Positions 1-12,259 of a stretch of DNA of 64,000 bases are shown here, one piece after another. The translations under genes and the position numbers were made by a program. Position 1 is the stretch's first letter; each line of letters starts with the position of its first letter. Source of the DNA: Dalbergia cochinchinensis (lineage: Eukaryota > Streptophyta > Magnoliopsida > Fabales > Fabaceae); the NCBI GenBank assembly GCA_031216125.1, contig CM062371.1:18001501-18065500 (forward strand), in the 5' to 3' direction. Under the pieces are notes generated by a model, which was given only the letters and a program-made list of their open reading frames with translations, was not told the DNA's origin and ran no database searches.

Positions 1-1475
1 TTTACAACTTTTTGTGTACAGATTTATAATTTTTTGTATATTAGTTTATAACTTTTCTACATACGGTTTCACATTTAATCATAAACTCGTTTAGTATATG
101 TCATCAATTGATTTACAACTTTTACATATCGATTTATAACTTTTTACATATTGGTTTATAAGTTTTTGAGTATTGGTCTACAACATTTCATAACTTGTAT
201 TTATAATTTTTTGTACCCATTTTCATATAATATATTACTCATCATGCTTTTTCATAGATGGGAAATTAGACCAAGGAAAATGTTTGCCCTGATTGAAGAT
301 CATTAACATGCCTTCCAGTTTATTAAATAATTATAAAAATATGTATAAATAACGTTTTAGTAAAAGAATTGAAAATCAAGCGATTTAATTTGATGTATTA
401 CTTTTTAACATAATCATTTATTCATACATTGTGACTATTTAATTCTAATCATATTTACTTTAAAAATCATGCAAAACAATATAATTAATTAATAATATAA
501 ACCGTTTTATATTAAGTATTAGAATATCAAAATCTATGTCAGAATTGACTCTAAACCACGATAAAAAGTTGGATTAAAGATGGACGGTATAAACTAAGAA
601 GAAAATATTGTAACTACAGTGTTTAATTATTGTATAGTACAGATTACTAATTTTTATATTTACTATTTCAAAACTCTTACTTATATATATACAAAAATAG
701 ATAACATATGATTATAGATGATAGAAAACTCTTTCAACCTTTATATTATGAATTTAATTTTAATATATATAATGTAAGTTACAAAATGTTGTAAATCAAT
801 ACTCAAAAAATTATAAAGCAATGTATAAAAAGTTATAAATCAGTACGCAATAGTTGTAAATCAATTGATAACATATACTAAACAAGTTTAAGATTAAATG
901 TGAAATCATATGCAGAAAAATTGCAAATTAGTATGCAAAGTATTATAAACCTATACACAAAAAGTTGTAAACTTATATATAAAAAGTTGTAAACCTGAGT
1001 GAGAAAGAGAAACAAAAGAAAGAGAAACAAATAAACTATTTTACTACAGGTACTGCAAATATCAGGACAATAACTTTTTATTTCAAGTTTCATGCGCATT
1101 AAAAGTTGCAAACTAGTATACAAAAAATTATAAACATATATATAAAAAGTTATAAACCTATATGTAAAAAGTTGTAAACCTGGGTGAGAGAGAGAAAGAA
1201 AAAAAAGAGAAACAAACGAACTATTTTGCTACAAGTACTGCAAATATCAAGATAACAATTTTTTGTTTCAAGTTTCACGTGCATTAAAAATTGTAAATCA
1301 GTATACAAAAAATTGTAAACCTATACACAAAAAGTTATAAACCTATATATAAAAAGTTATAAACCTGGGTAAGAGAGAGAAACGAGAAAAAGAAACAAAT
1401 AAACTATTTTGCTATAAATGCTGCAAATGTCAGGACAGTAACTTTTTGTTTTAAGTTTAATATGCATTAACTTCA
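1..1475. repeat. Large inverted repeat with tandem-repeat arm (foldback-like element)
   Basis: Bases 1 to about 215 are, in reverse complement, closely similar to about 770-972. For example the stretch around 61-120 (TCAATTGATTTACAACT on the complement) reappears around 850-908. The two arms enclose an AT-rich loop of about 555 bp with no coding signal. The right arm runs straight into three tandem copies of a unit of about 184 bp (about 920-1104, 1105-1288, 1289-1470; the phrase CTGCAAATRTCA recurs at 1053, 1238 and 1421). The left arm is cut by the window edge, so the matching array there, if any, is not visible. Long tandemly repeated terminal inverted repeats are the hallmark of foldback elements; some MULEs look alike. 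The inverted repeat is seen directly; the class is inferred. Confidence 0.6.
920..1470. repeat. Tandem array, about 184-bp unit, three copies
   Basis: Each unit carries short TTGTAAACCTATA-like phrases, a GAGAGAGAAA purine tract and CTATTTTGCTACAAGTACTGCAAAT-like text, with spacing 185 then 183 bp between matching points. No reading frame is conserved across the units. It forms the right arm of the foldback-like inverted repeat. Confidence 0.65.
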
Positions 1476-2040
1476 ACATATTGTATCAACAACTTTATCA
1501 CTTATACATATTAATTTATTATTGGACCATATAAGATCTATAAGATGAAGAAAAACAATCTCTTCTTCACCTAAGAATGCGCTTTTTAACATATGTGATA
1601 ATTATTTCTAACACGTCTTTAGTTTGAGAAGTGCTCTTCGTTTTATAAACTCATATTTTATGTACTATTGTTCATACCAACATTTTTAAAAAAATTCTTT
1701 ATTTCTTATTTTATGCACAATTCTTACATTATTTTTAATGCTGAATAACATAAAACTGATAATTATAGTTTTCAAATAAAAAGAAAGATCGAATAAAAGA
1801 TAGTATTTAGCACTGACATAATATAAAATTAATGGAATGACGTGTGTTTAGATTATGAGTTAATGTATATTTTGGTCTTTTGAAAAGTAGTGGATTAATA
1901 TTTTAGTCCAAAAACGTTTCACTAATATTCTGGTATTTGATATGTATTAGAATGTTGTAACAAGTTAGTTTTCTATTAAAAATGGAGCCCATTAACTATA
2001 ACGGATGCTAATATCATTATCCTAAGATTTTATTAGAGCC
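1476..2040. other. AT-rich spacer, nothing recognised
   Basis: No coding, RNA or repeat signal that I can support was found between the foldback-like array and the LINE relic. Confidence 0.5.
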
Positions 2041-2059
2041 CTTCTTTTTTTGAACATGG

Positions 2060-3035
2060 AGAAAAAAAAAGCAAACAAAGGAAAAAGTTATCTCAAGAAG
2101 GGAGCTCCCATCAAGTTCCCAAGAAGGACAAGGCGCATTTTTCTCGATGGTGTTAACTAAACTCGAACCCTATCTAATGAAGAAGCGCCTAATTTAGATA
2201 AAAAATCCTCAGTAGATTTACCTTCTCCAAGCATATGCTATAAGGAGCACTTCCAATTAAATTGAATCAAATGCTTGATATCATGAACTAAGCTACTATA
2301 AACATGGAAGAAAGACATGTCCTCTTAAGTTCACTAGATAAAGCATTTCAAGACAATCCACCTCACAAAGAACATTTCTGAAACTATAGTCCCAAGGCAT
2401 AGTCAATCCCTTGTGAATGGCCAACAACTCAACACACAAATTATCTATGATACCAATAAAGCCCAAGAAGCCCACAAGCCAGGCCCTATAGGTATCCCGC
2501 AATAACGTTAACCCACCAATCCTAGCTCTGCTAAGTTGTCTAAGGAGCTCCTAGTTGAGCTTGGCAAAGTCATAAGTAAGGGATGACTAGCTAACCCAAG
2601 TATGTTGATGCTGTGAAGACACTTTCCAAAAAGCCTTGGCATAAGAATCTGCCAAGTGTAGAATTCGCCACACTAGAATGTGGGGAAGAATAAGAACCCA
2701 ATAAAACACACTAGATGTGCCAAACAACTGTAAGAAATAGATGTGCATCTTCCCCTAAACAAAATTCTTCAACCAATCATGGAATTTCAACTCAAAAATC
2801 TTTATAGCTGAATGAAAGCCTAATAAGAACCAAACCTTGCGAGCATGCGTACAGCCATGAAAACAATGCTAACAAGTTTCCCCATCAGTACCACAATGCG
2901 AACAAATATCAGATAAGGATAAATGACAAAACTTTCGAAAAGAATTGGTGGGAACAACATTGTGAAAAGAGAGGCAAATAAGGAAACACACCTTAAGAGG
3001 AGTCGGCAGCTTCCAAGTCCAAACCCGATATAAGA
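2060..3035 (-). pseudogene. LINE relic: zinc-binding (zf-RVT) and RNase H-like end of ORF2
   Basis: Read on the minus strand, about 3030-2700 encodes text typical of the zinc-binding region of plant non-LTR retrotransposons (FRLWKLPTPLKVCFLIC, then CSHCGTDGETC, HCFHGCTHARKVW). About 2510-2290 encodes a ribonuclease H-like domain of the plant LINE type (RDTYRAWLVGFLGFIG, ELLAIHKGLTMPWDYSF, CEVDCLEMLYLV). In-frame stops lie between and within the blocks, so it is dead. The reverse transcriptase that should lie upstream (above 3035) is missing; similarity stops abruptly there, as expected for a 5'-truncated or rearranged LINE. No clear poly-A tail or target duplication was found. The family call rests on motif recognition. 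Confidence 0.65.
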
Positions 3036-6000
3036 TGTTTGTTTGTTTATCTTTTGTATTTTTTTTGAGTGAAAATAATAAAAAAATTAATCAAACTATA
3101 GTTATAAACTGATGAAAAATTAGAAAAAGATATATTTAAATGCATCAATGATCAAGTGAGAAAAAATTGAATGGTTGCATTTTTGTTTCTTTTGTAGAAA
3201 CACGTGTTTTTGCAAAGCAGAACTAGATATATAGATTATAAAATATATAGAATGTGAGTTTAGTAAGGGCTGTACTAACCCTCTTATAAAAGTGCAAATA
3301 TGGGATAATACCATACGAATTACATGATTTCCGGATTCATTGTCCAAAATGATAGAAAGTAGATAGAGATATAGACCATAACATTTGAGCTCAATGCAAT
3401 TTTATCATAATCGGATCAGACTAGCTGTCCAAGTTATTGTCATATATACAGCGTGTCAATAATAATATATATTATATGTTTACTTGAATTATATTGTACT
3501 TTAATTTTATATATTTGATTGAATCAAATTGAATTAACAGTGACCCGGTATCTTAATTGAGTATATGACTGGTCCAAGTTTAATAACAATGAATCCGTGT
3601 TTTTGGTGTGATATGCAATAAAAGAATACCACTCAAACTTTAAAAAAAAAAGTTATTGCAAACTATATTGATGATGTTGTATAAAACTAAACATGTTGAG
3701 CAGTGAAAAGTCAACAAGAAAATAAATGTAGCATGCCAGAGATTAAAATGTTGTATTAAATAAGTGGACACAGTATGTAAATAAGAGAAGATTAGTAATG
3801 AATACAATAAAGAGAAAATTGAGCTAGAGTTTATCATTGAAAAAATTATAAAATCTCGTAATAGGTGATAAGGGCATGCGTGGCGAGTAAATCATATGGA
3901 GGTAATTCATAGCTAAAGTAGAAACAATTTTGAAAAAACAATATCAAAAGAGATTCTGATTTGAATGAGTTGAATATGAACAAGATTTATAATAGCATGT
4001 TATGATATTATTATTTGATCTATACAGTTGAATTCACAGTGGAACAAGATACAGTAGTTATTGTAATTATTTTTATCCTTTGTTTAAATAATTACAAAAT
4101 TACTTTTATTTCAGTTCAAAACTACAAATAATTAATGACATATTAATCATACTTTTATTTTTATTTAATTATTTAAATGAGTAAACAATATAATAGTAGT
4201 TATAATTATACAGTATAATTATACATAGGTGTGTTTGTTTCAACCTTTTTTATTAAAAGGTTTTTAATTAAAAAATACTCTTTACAGAAATTATTCATCT
4301 TAATTTATTTCAAAAGCTAAAAGTAATTTGTATTTAATTTTTGAATAAAAACTAATAAAATTAACTTTATGAAATTTGATTTTTTAAGTTAAAATATTTA
4401 AAAAAATAAATGAAAACACTCGTTATTATAATGAAAATTTGACAAATAATGAAATGTGATAAAAAGAAAGTACTTGATAAGCCATTAAGATTGATCTAGT
4501 GGTAAGGATTTTAATAATATATATGAAGTTCTAAATTTAAATCTCACTATAATTAATATAATTTTTGAAGTAAAAAAAAAAAGAAGGAAAGTACCTGCCA
4601 TTATGATATAGAGTCATTTTCATGGGCATATATGAAAAAAAAAGTTTTATTAAAACGAAAGGTATAAAAAAGTGTACAAAAATATCGAGGTCTAAGCTGG
4701 CGGCAATCCAATCTATCTGGGAATATAAGCCAAAAAGACGAAAAAAAAGCGAAATACCTATCAACAAATAGCAGCGAGAATGAAAACATTTTAGATAGTT
4801 CTATGATGTATGATTTTTTATCATTACTTTTAAATATAAGATTTATATAAAACATGTGATATAGACAATTTAATACTATAAAATAAAAGTAGTGTTATTA
4901 TACTTATTATTTATAGAATATTTTATTGATATATTTTTATCTACTATTAAATAAGATATGAGTGTTAAATTAAATGAAATTCATATTCTATCTAATTATA
5001 TATAGGTATGTGTTGATATGATATGTTATAAATAATGAGTAAATAAAATATTTTTCATAAAATAATAACATAATGTGAAATTTTTGACCTGAAAGTATCT
5101 GTACACCTTCAGTAGCACATTAATTAGTCAACAAAATTTGCTTCCTGCTGACTACTTTCTAGAAAACGAGCTTTAGTGAGATTCAAGGACCAGGCGCTGT
5201 AAACCGAGAGAGTGTGGATGAATGATAAGAATTTATTCTCCCTTAATTAAATGTTAGGAATTTAATTTTTAACTTTGAGTATAGAAAGCTAATTAAAAAA
5301 TCTCGGGTAAACTCTTCTATTCTAAGAGGTGCCTATTATAAATGAGAAATTAGTCCCATAGCTTCCGATTGTAAAGATACCCTGATTTTGATAAAAAAAA
5401 AAGATCACATGTGTTCGCCTGAAAGGTCAATATTTAGTTTATATATATTGCAAGAAATTTGTCTACAATTTGACTTCATTAATTAACTAAATTTAAATTA
5501 AAAATTGGTGGCACAATATATACACTATTGTTATGTTTGGGAGAAGTATTAAAATTTTATGGAATAAAGAGGTGAGTTTAATTTTTATATATTGTGTTAT
5601 TCAGTCATATATTATCACATTAATAAAAGTACTAGAGTTTTATATTTACTACTTGAAAAATCATTAAAGTAAGATAATTTAAATGGATAACAATATAAAT
5701 AAATTTGATAGTGTTAGTGTATGAAAATTAAATTCATAAAATATAACTAAAGAATTTAATTTTAATATATGTATTTTTAGTGTAAAGTTTTATATGAATA
5801 TTGAATTATATATAACCATATCTTCAAAAAATGATTTTTATAATAATCATTTTAAATACTATACATACAATATTATATAATTAATTCACAGTATATCAAA
5901 ATTAATTTTATAATAAAAATATTGCTTCATAATTAAAATAAGAGCCAATTAATTTCTATTAAACAGAATTCCTGTTGCATTAAAAATGTACTTATCAAAA

Positions 6001-6110
6001 CGTTAAAAAAACTCTTCAAAGCCACTACCCTTATAAATAAAAAAATCATTTACATAAATACATAGCTGCATCTTTAATTACCAATTTGTGAATTTTTTTA
6101 TATATACGAG
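3036..6110. other. AT-rich intergenic stretch with scattered repeat traces
   Basis: No gene is recognised. Two traces are visible. About 3455-3600 resembles 18998-19135 (both have AATATATATTATAT, a TTTGATTVAATYAAATTGAA-like section and a GACYDGGT...GTTTAATAA-like end), so it is a dispersed repeat. About 4489-4560 carries a weak tRNA-like A box (TCTAGTGGTAAGG) and a degraded B box, possibly an old SINE. The remainder is low-complexity A/T. Confidence 0.45.
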
Positions 6111-6112
6111 GA

Positions 6113-6862
6113 ACTTGCTATAACTTATAGTGATTTCATTTTGCTTAGAAATTACTGTAAATTACAATAATTTCTAGGCAAGTTGAAATTGCTATGACTT
6201 ACAAAAATTTCTAGGCAAACTGAAGTGTTTATGAAAAAAATTCAAAAAAAGGTGTAGAAAAACCCTTTCAATTTTGGCTTATATGTGTTTTGGTCCTGTT
6301 ACTTTAAAAATGTACAAAATGGTCCAAAAAAATCATTTATATAATTGATTAAATAATAAAAATTAATTTATATTTAAATATACTAAATTTAAAATAATCT
6401 GAATGTAATGTATTACGCTTATAATATTTTAAACAATATTCTTTTAAAATAATCTCTAGATTTTTTTCATATACACCTAATATTTTCATTTCAGACAACA
6501 TCAAATGATTAAATATGGTACAGGCAAATTAAATTCTAAGCCAATTATGAATGAATCAAGTGCATAAATTGCAAGTCTTAGTATCAAAACTAAGAGATAT
6601 TGAAGTTAAAATTTCTGATGTCTTACAAATTGGTGCAATTTTTTCTAAACTTTCTCCGCCATGGAATAATTCTATAAATAAAGTAATAATTTTGCCTCAA
6701 TACCTATATAATCTTTCATTCTTATTGTTTATTTTTCTAACGATTTCATTCTTTTAACAATTTTCCTATCAATTTTTGTAACAAGTGGAAATCACTATAA
6801 CTTATAGTAATTTTTAGGCAAAATGAAATCAACATAAGTTATAGCAATTTCACCTAATAAAA
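6113..6862. mobile_element. Inverted-repeat element enclosing a copia gag fragment
   Basis: The left end (about 6113-6190, TTGCTATAACTTATAGTGAT) and the right end (about 6785-6862) are inverted copies over roughly 75 bp; the complement of the right end reads TTGCTATAACTTATGTTGAT. Between them, about 6490-6720 on the plus strand encodes a peptide that looks like the gag (UBN2-type) region of Ty1/copia elements: VHKLQVLVSKLRDIE, then GAIFSKLSPPWNN. This is either a non-autonomous terminal-inverted-repeat element that captured gag sequence, or two unrelated insertions. No target duplication was established. Confidence 0.45.
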
Positions 6863-7297
6863 TGAAAAAGATTGCATAGTGATAATTAATGTTCCATTTT
6901 AGCATTATGTTAATAATAGTTCTTTTTTTATTTTAAAAGAGTGAAAAAGCCCACCGCGTAGAAAAGTCATAGTTGCATTACACCGTTAGCTTACAGCTTT
7001 GGTGCAGTGCAAGTATACATGGCTGCCAAAAAATTTGGTGGTTGTGGCCCGGTCCTACTCAAGTCACTTGTAGGCCATTTGGTGGGGACAGCTATTTTTC
7101 ATTTTTGGATAAACCTTCGCTAATTGGGTATTGTAAACAACTTCCCCCTGATTTGTCTGATTGTCTCTAAACATTGGGAATTAATAAAAAAGATAGTGGG
7201 TTTTCCTTCCTTAGGAATATTTGAAATATTTGGTATATAATAAAATTACACAATAAATACACATCACGTATCTTATCACTATTAAATATGACAAGTG
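6863..7297. other. Spacer, nothing recognised
   Basis: A short open frame at 6973-7170 shows no family resemblance or splice context; nothing else is supported. Confidence 0.4.
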
Positions 7298-7302
7298 AGT
7301 AG

Positions 7303-7660
7303 TGTAACGTCTGGGGATTGCGAAGTCGGGAAGTGATGGGTCTGAGCGCGAGACGAGGCGGCTGCAGACGAAAGAGATGAATGAGCAGATTCTGCGAATG
7401 AGAGGGATCCAAGGCTGTATAGGTATGAGACTATCTGATTAAGAGTCTTATATGAATTGATTTATCTACCTATACCAACAAGATCATCTTATTTTCGATG
7501 GCCAAAAAGAACTGATTAAGCGTCTTGACTTGGAAGCGAATTTTAGGATGAATCGCAGGAAGTTTTCACCAGGAAGCGTGTAGTGAGAAAGCCTTTGAAA
7601 AAGACCTGTGTTGGTTTGTGGGGACAGTCGACAATCCATAAAGCAGCAGGGGATGTTACA
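7303..7660. mobile_element. Solo LTR, 358 bp, Ty3/gypsy-type
   Basis: The element begins TGTAACGTCTGGGG and ends GGGGATGTTACA, so it has TG...CA ends with a short inverted TGTAAC/GTTACA. The five bases before it (7298-7302) and after it (7661-7665) are both AGTAG, a perfect target-site duplication. The internal text (AAGGCTGTATAGGTATGAGA, CCTATACCAACAAGATCATC, TTGTGGGGACAGTCGACAAT) is of a type I associate with LTRs of a common plant retrotransposon family whose primer site follows GTTACA. No internal retroviral region flanks it, so LTR-LTR recombination is the likely origin. The superfamily assignment is from memory of similar LTRs. Confidence 0.75.
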
Positions 7661-7665
7661 AGTAG

Positions 7666-10600
7666 GATGAGTGAGAATCATATATCACATTTAATAGTAA
7701 TAATGTACATGATGTGCATTTATTATACAATTTTATTATATACTAAACATTATTCTTTGCTTGCTAAAATTCCTCATGGATGGTTCCACTAAAGTTTAGG
7801 TAAATATAATACGCATGCTTTTTCATTATAGTTTAGCCAAAAAAAAAAAGAAGCTTATTATCATTGTTATTTATAATAGTAATATGGTGAACAACAAAAT
7901 AGAAAGGGCAAAACGTCTTCTCAAATAGAAATTTCACATGATAATGTCATGTGTAAATTTTTATCATTGATTACCAAGATAGACCCTTCGTTAGGTCTCA
8001 TAAAATAGCATAATCAATACTAAAATTTTGACCTGAAATGATCCGTTTTCCTAACCTAACGAAAGTTTGCCCAAAAAAGAAGCCATAATAGAAGCACAAG
8101 ATTATTTACATTCGGCAAAACAAATGAAACGTAAGATATTGCCTGCTGACTCGCTTTGTAATGGATGGTACACAAATCCCACAAAGTAGCATGTAGTGTC
8201 TGGTTCTGTATACAGGTGCTATATTATAGATGAGTCGTAGGCAATGACCACTGACCATAGGAAGATAAAAACAAATTTGGCCACACATATAATATAATAT
8301 TGACAATTCGTAAGCTGAATTTGATGAACCAATTATCATGTAAACCGATCCCGGGAAATACAATTTTAATCTTGTCATTTGAAGTTCTTTTAAGTCTACA
8401 TACATCGAATTCTGTGGAGTGTGGAACCAATACATTGAATTCTGTGGCGTGTGGACCAAATCCGTTTTGTGTTGTTGGTTTCAATTTTTTGTCTGCATAT
8501 AAAAGTTATTAAACCAGATATAATTAAAATGTCTTACTACTAAATTTCAGATTATGGATCTTCTATGTTCTTGTATGATTCTTAATTCCCAACCGTGGAA
8601 TTTGACATCCTTAGGTCCTTTTTTTGTTAACATTTCCCGGCTAATTTTTCTATTTTACGCCTAGATACCTATGACAATTAATTTGGAATCCATGGTCATA
8701 GCATGGTTATTGAAGCTCTCTTTCTTGTGAATCCAAAAGCTGTCATACTCGTCCTACTATTGCAATCTTTCTTGTCGGGATCATCATGAGATTTTGGTGC
8801 AAAAGGTTTGGCCAATTGCCATTGCAATTTGCGAAATATCTTCATTCATGTTCTGGCGAAAGCATTGAATAGGGAACCGGTATTCAATCCCACCAATACT
8901 ATCTATGAAGAGGTCTTTCCTCTCAAGCCAAGTCTAAAGTTCAATCAGTCCAACGGATGAGGGCTACAATAAAATAGTGAATTTAAAGATTTTTTCATCT
9001 TATATACACTTAGTCTATTTTTTTAATCTAATGTGACACTTCTTTCACATTTAAAATTCTAACACATTATTATAGCTAGGATGAACTCTTCTAGTTGACC
9101 TAATGGTTTACTTTTACAAACTGGCCGCTGAAGAGAGGAAAATTGAAGTCAGATTTATTGTGATAAAATAGCGTCTTGGCAGTTGCCACACACACAAAAA
9201 AAAAAAAAAAAAAGAAAGAAAGAAAGATGCAAAAACTTTTAAGTCCTTTCCTTGTCATGCGTGCAAGTCTTTGATAAGTTAACAAATTCACATGTGCATT
9301 CAACTGTTCAACAGCTTTGTACAATATTAATGAAAGTTCGTCCGTATTTTGTTTCTCAAATATTTGCTGAATAAAAAGCGCATTGCAGTTTAGAATTTGA
9401 AAGGCTCCACTTGTTGCAGAAACACTTCACAAACCATTTGCTTTAATTTGTAATCTCAATACTCTAAGAACATTCAATAGTTTCTCCACTAAAATCAGTT
9501 AAAGAAGTAATACTAATAATTCAATTTCTGTGTTCTGATGTCACAGCCATAAATATTCCACTTATTGACTCCAAAGACCCGCACATCAACATCTGCTGCT
9601 AGATATCCTATTCTTCTATTCATTGTCTTTTTCCCAAGCGCCAAAGATTTCATTCACTAAAGTGTCTCATGGTATGTCTATGTAGTGTTTGTTTTTTTAG
9701 TGAAATATTTCTATGTAGCTATCCTACCAGCCACAAATATGCAATGCAAAATAATTTTGGTACTGAAATCATTGTACTCTTTTCCACTTGGAGGCGAAGA
9801 AATAACAAATTTAACATTGTGATGCAATATTACTAACTATACTGGATATTCCATATTTTCAAAATCTGAATACTAAGCACGCGATTTTGAATCTCAGACC
9901 AACTAGCATCCAGAAGTTGAAACTTCGGGATGCAGTAACCAGAAAGACGAAAAGTAGTGCCGTTGCTGATGAAATAACTCCTGCTTGAATCAACCTACTG
10001 ATTTCTGATTCCACAAAAGAAAAAAAAAAGGCTATTGATTTATGCTCAGTATGCTGTTCTTGTCCAAGTTTAAGCAGTCTATTCGTTGTTAGTCATGTGC
10101 AGGTTTCACTATCTTACATAAAAGGGCGATATAATCCACAACGCTCCTATTTGGCGGGATCTGAAAAGAATAGATATATGTAGCTTTATCTCCACTTTAC
10201 TGAGAAAAATTATTTCCAAGATTTGAATATGTGATCTCCAGTCATAAGGTAATAGTTTTATTATTGTGCTGAGACTTACTGATGCCCCGGTTTTCACTAT
10301 CTTATATAAACTGTAAAAATCTGATAAACAAACTCTAGATGTAATTGGTCCATTAAAGTAATTCAACCTATCTCAATAAATTAAACTACTATTTTTCTGC
10401 AAAAGTTGAATACATTTAAATAATAAATCTAGATTTCTCTATCATGTTCTAACCACAAATGATAATTACAGTCAACATTGTCGCATAATGAAGTACCCCC
10501 ACGTATATCGGGTCGTTTCCAAGTAGATGAGACAAATATAAAACAAGATTTCTGCTTCATGAAATGCCATTTAGTACATGTTTTGAAGAGAGAAAAGAAA

Positions 10601-10833
10601 AGAACTAATCATAATGCAAATCCCAATGCACAGTGTAGTTATATGAATGGAACCAATAATGAAGTAGCTTTGCTGGCTTCACAAGACAAGCATTGGCTTA
10701 TGAACGAGCCAATCTAGTGGCAGCAATTCCAGTGAAAAGCAGCACTGATAGGATGGGTTTGCCAATGCTCCTAGAAAGGATGTTATGATTTATAATTTTT
10801 TTTTTGTTTGGCAAACAAAAAAAATTGGGATAT
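7666..10833. other. Intergenic stretch without recognised genes
   Basis: Open frames here (for example at 8106-8459 minus and 10478-10717 plus) have no conserved motifs or plausible splice partners. There is a small duplicated phrase at about 8402-8455 (CATYGAATTCTGTGG twice). A (CA)n-A(n)-(GAAA)n simple-sequence tract lies at about 9187-9228. Confidence 0.45.
9187..9228. repeat. Simple-sequence tract: CA, poly-A, then GAAA repeats
   Basis: A run of CA repeats passes into about 19 A and then four GAAA units. It is a likely length-variable microsatellite. Confidence 0.8.
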
Positions 10834-10836
10834 TTA

Positions 10837-11032
10837 CGGTCTGTCTAGTTTGAATTTAGTTTTTATTTTAAATTTTTTAATTTTCAGGATTTTGGGAAGG
10901 AAAAATTAAAAATTGGAAATGGAAACTAAAACTGGATTTCATAATTTTCAAAATTTTTAGTATTTCTTTCATAAAATCTGAAAAATTAAAAAATTAAAAA
11001 TAAAAACTGAAAATTTAGGCTAAACAAACCTT
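10837..11032. mobile_element. Tourist-like MITE (PIF/Harbinger type), 196 bp
   Basis: It is flanked by TTA at 10834-10836 and 11033-11035. The left end CGGTCTGTCTAG and the complement of the right end AGGTTTGTTTAG agree at 9 of 12 positions without gaps, and similarity continues inward (GTTTTTATTTT, AATTTTTTAATTTT). A 3-bp TTA duplication with G-rich TGTTT-bearing ends is typical of Tourist elements. There is no coding capacity. It lies about 0.9 kb upstream of the PRMT7-type gene. Confidence 0.65.
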
Positions 11033-11035
11033 TAT

Positions 11036-11887
11036 GTTTCTTGGGGGTAATTACCATAACTTTTTAAGAACAGTTTCATGAGAAAAACTATGTAAAAGTA
11101 ATTTTCTTTAGAGTCATAATAATACCGAACCTAGAATAATTCATTTTAGGGTTAACTCTTTGAATTTGCCTCCTGTTGTGCAGTTTAGAATCTAAAGTGT
11201 AGTTTATTACCTATTTGCTTTGGAACCCAAATGGAAATTACTTCCTATGCACTTTTGTGGAAAGCTTCCCATTATTTGATATTCTTTGAGAAAAATCCAA
11301 AACAAATGGGCTATAAATAGTGCATGGTTACGAAATTTCAAGGTAAATTGTGTTTTACTTAACGAAGAGATGGGATAATATTTAAGCTTTAATTAAGAGT
11401 AAATGCTTACTCTTCTAGTTGAAATTATATGCGTACTTTATTTTAGTTCTTAAAATAAAGAAATATCAATTTAATATCTAAAATTATAAAAAATAGTTTA
11501 AATTAGTTATTTTGATAATTTAGATTAGTCCCCATGACTAAATATTACTATAGGAATCAACTTAAATTATTTTTTATAATTTCATAACTAAATTAGTAGT
11601 TTTTGGTTTAAGACACTAAAGTGAAATTAGTATGCTGAGGACCAAAATAGTAATTACTCATTTAATAATTAATTAATAATAAGATCGACACCAAATCAAA
11701 ATTATTAAATAGAATAGAATGTAAATGAACATGGGAGAATTTTTCCAGTGAAATGGTTATACCATAGTCAAAGTGAAATGGCACTCTGCCCACGTTGACT
11801 CACAGGACAAGATAGGTAAACGTCGAGTCACTCCGTCATCATCTCATGTCATAGGGTATGTAAAGTAACGTTTGTAGTCACGGAAGA
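11036..11887. other. Upstream region of the PRMT7-type gene
   Basis: AT-rich DNA lacking coding signal up to about 11750, then a more balanced stretch (about 11760-11887) that probably holds the promoter and 5' untranslated region. No unambiguous TATA box could be chosen. Confidence 0.35.
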
Positions 11888-12259
11888 ATGGTAGCGCCGT
11901 TAATGAGCCGTGACCTTCCTCCACCACCACCATGTCCCAGGGCCTCTTTCCTCCTTTTCCATGGCTTCCCTGTTCCTCAAAACCCTAATTGCAACTCGGT
12001 TCCTTCATCGAACCCACCATTCACCATTTCGCTCTCCCGATTCTCAACTAATTACCGCCACCCGACCCATGAGCTCCGGCCGCGTCTTCCAGCTCAAGCT
12101 CGACCCTCTAACCGGCAACTCCGAATGGGTCGTAATCCAAGAAGAAGACCAAAACGACGACGAACCAAGCTTCAATCACCAACCCCTCCTCGCTACAACG
12201 TCGTATTTGGACATGCTCAACGACACCCCCAGAAACACAGCATTCCGACAAGCCATTGA
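11888..12259 (+). other. Upstream ATG frame overlapping the PRMT7 start
   Basis: An ATG at 11888 opens a 123-codon frame in a different phase from the PRMT7 frame and overlaps its first 300 nt. It is proline/arginine-rich (for example PRRRPKRRRTK) and has no family resemblance. If the transcript begins upstream of 11888 it would act as an overlapping upstream ORF and lower PRMT7 translation; if transcription starts after 11888 it is irrelevant. It is not proposed as a protein. Confidence 0.3.

Noticed and set aside
920..1470. CRISPR-like array
   Set aside because: Units are long, directly adjacent, without unique spacers, and the genome is a plant's.
4228..4424. Possible MITE (GGTGTGTTTGTTTCA ... 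TGAAAACACTCG)
   Set aside because: The ends need gaps to align and the flanks do not show a matching duplication.
4489..4560. tRNA-like A and B boxes
   Set aside because: The B box is badly degraded and no cloverleaf can be folded; not a tRNA gene, at most an old SINE.
8106..8459. 117-codon minus-strand frame with a repeated HTPQNSMY phrase
   Set aside because: The repetition comes from a short DNA duplication; no family resemblance or splice context.
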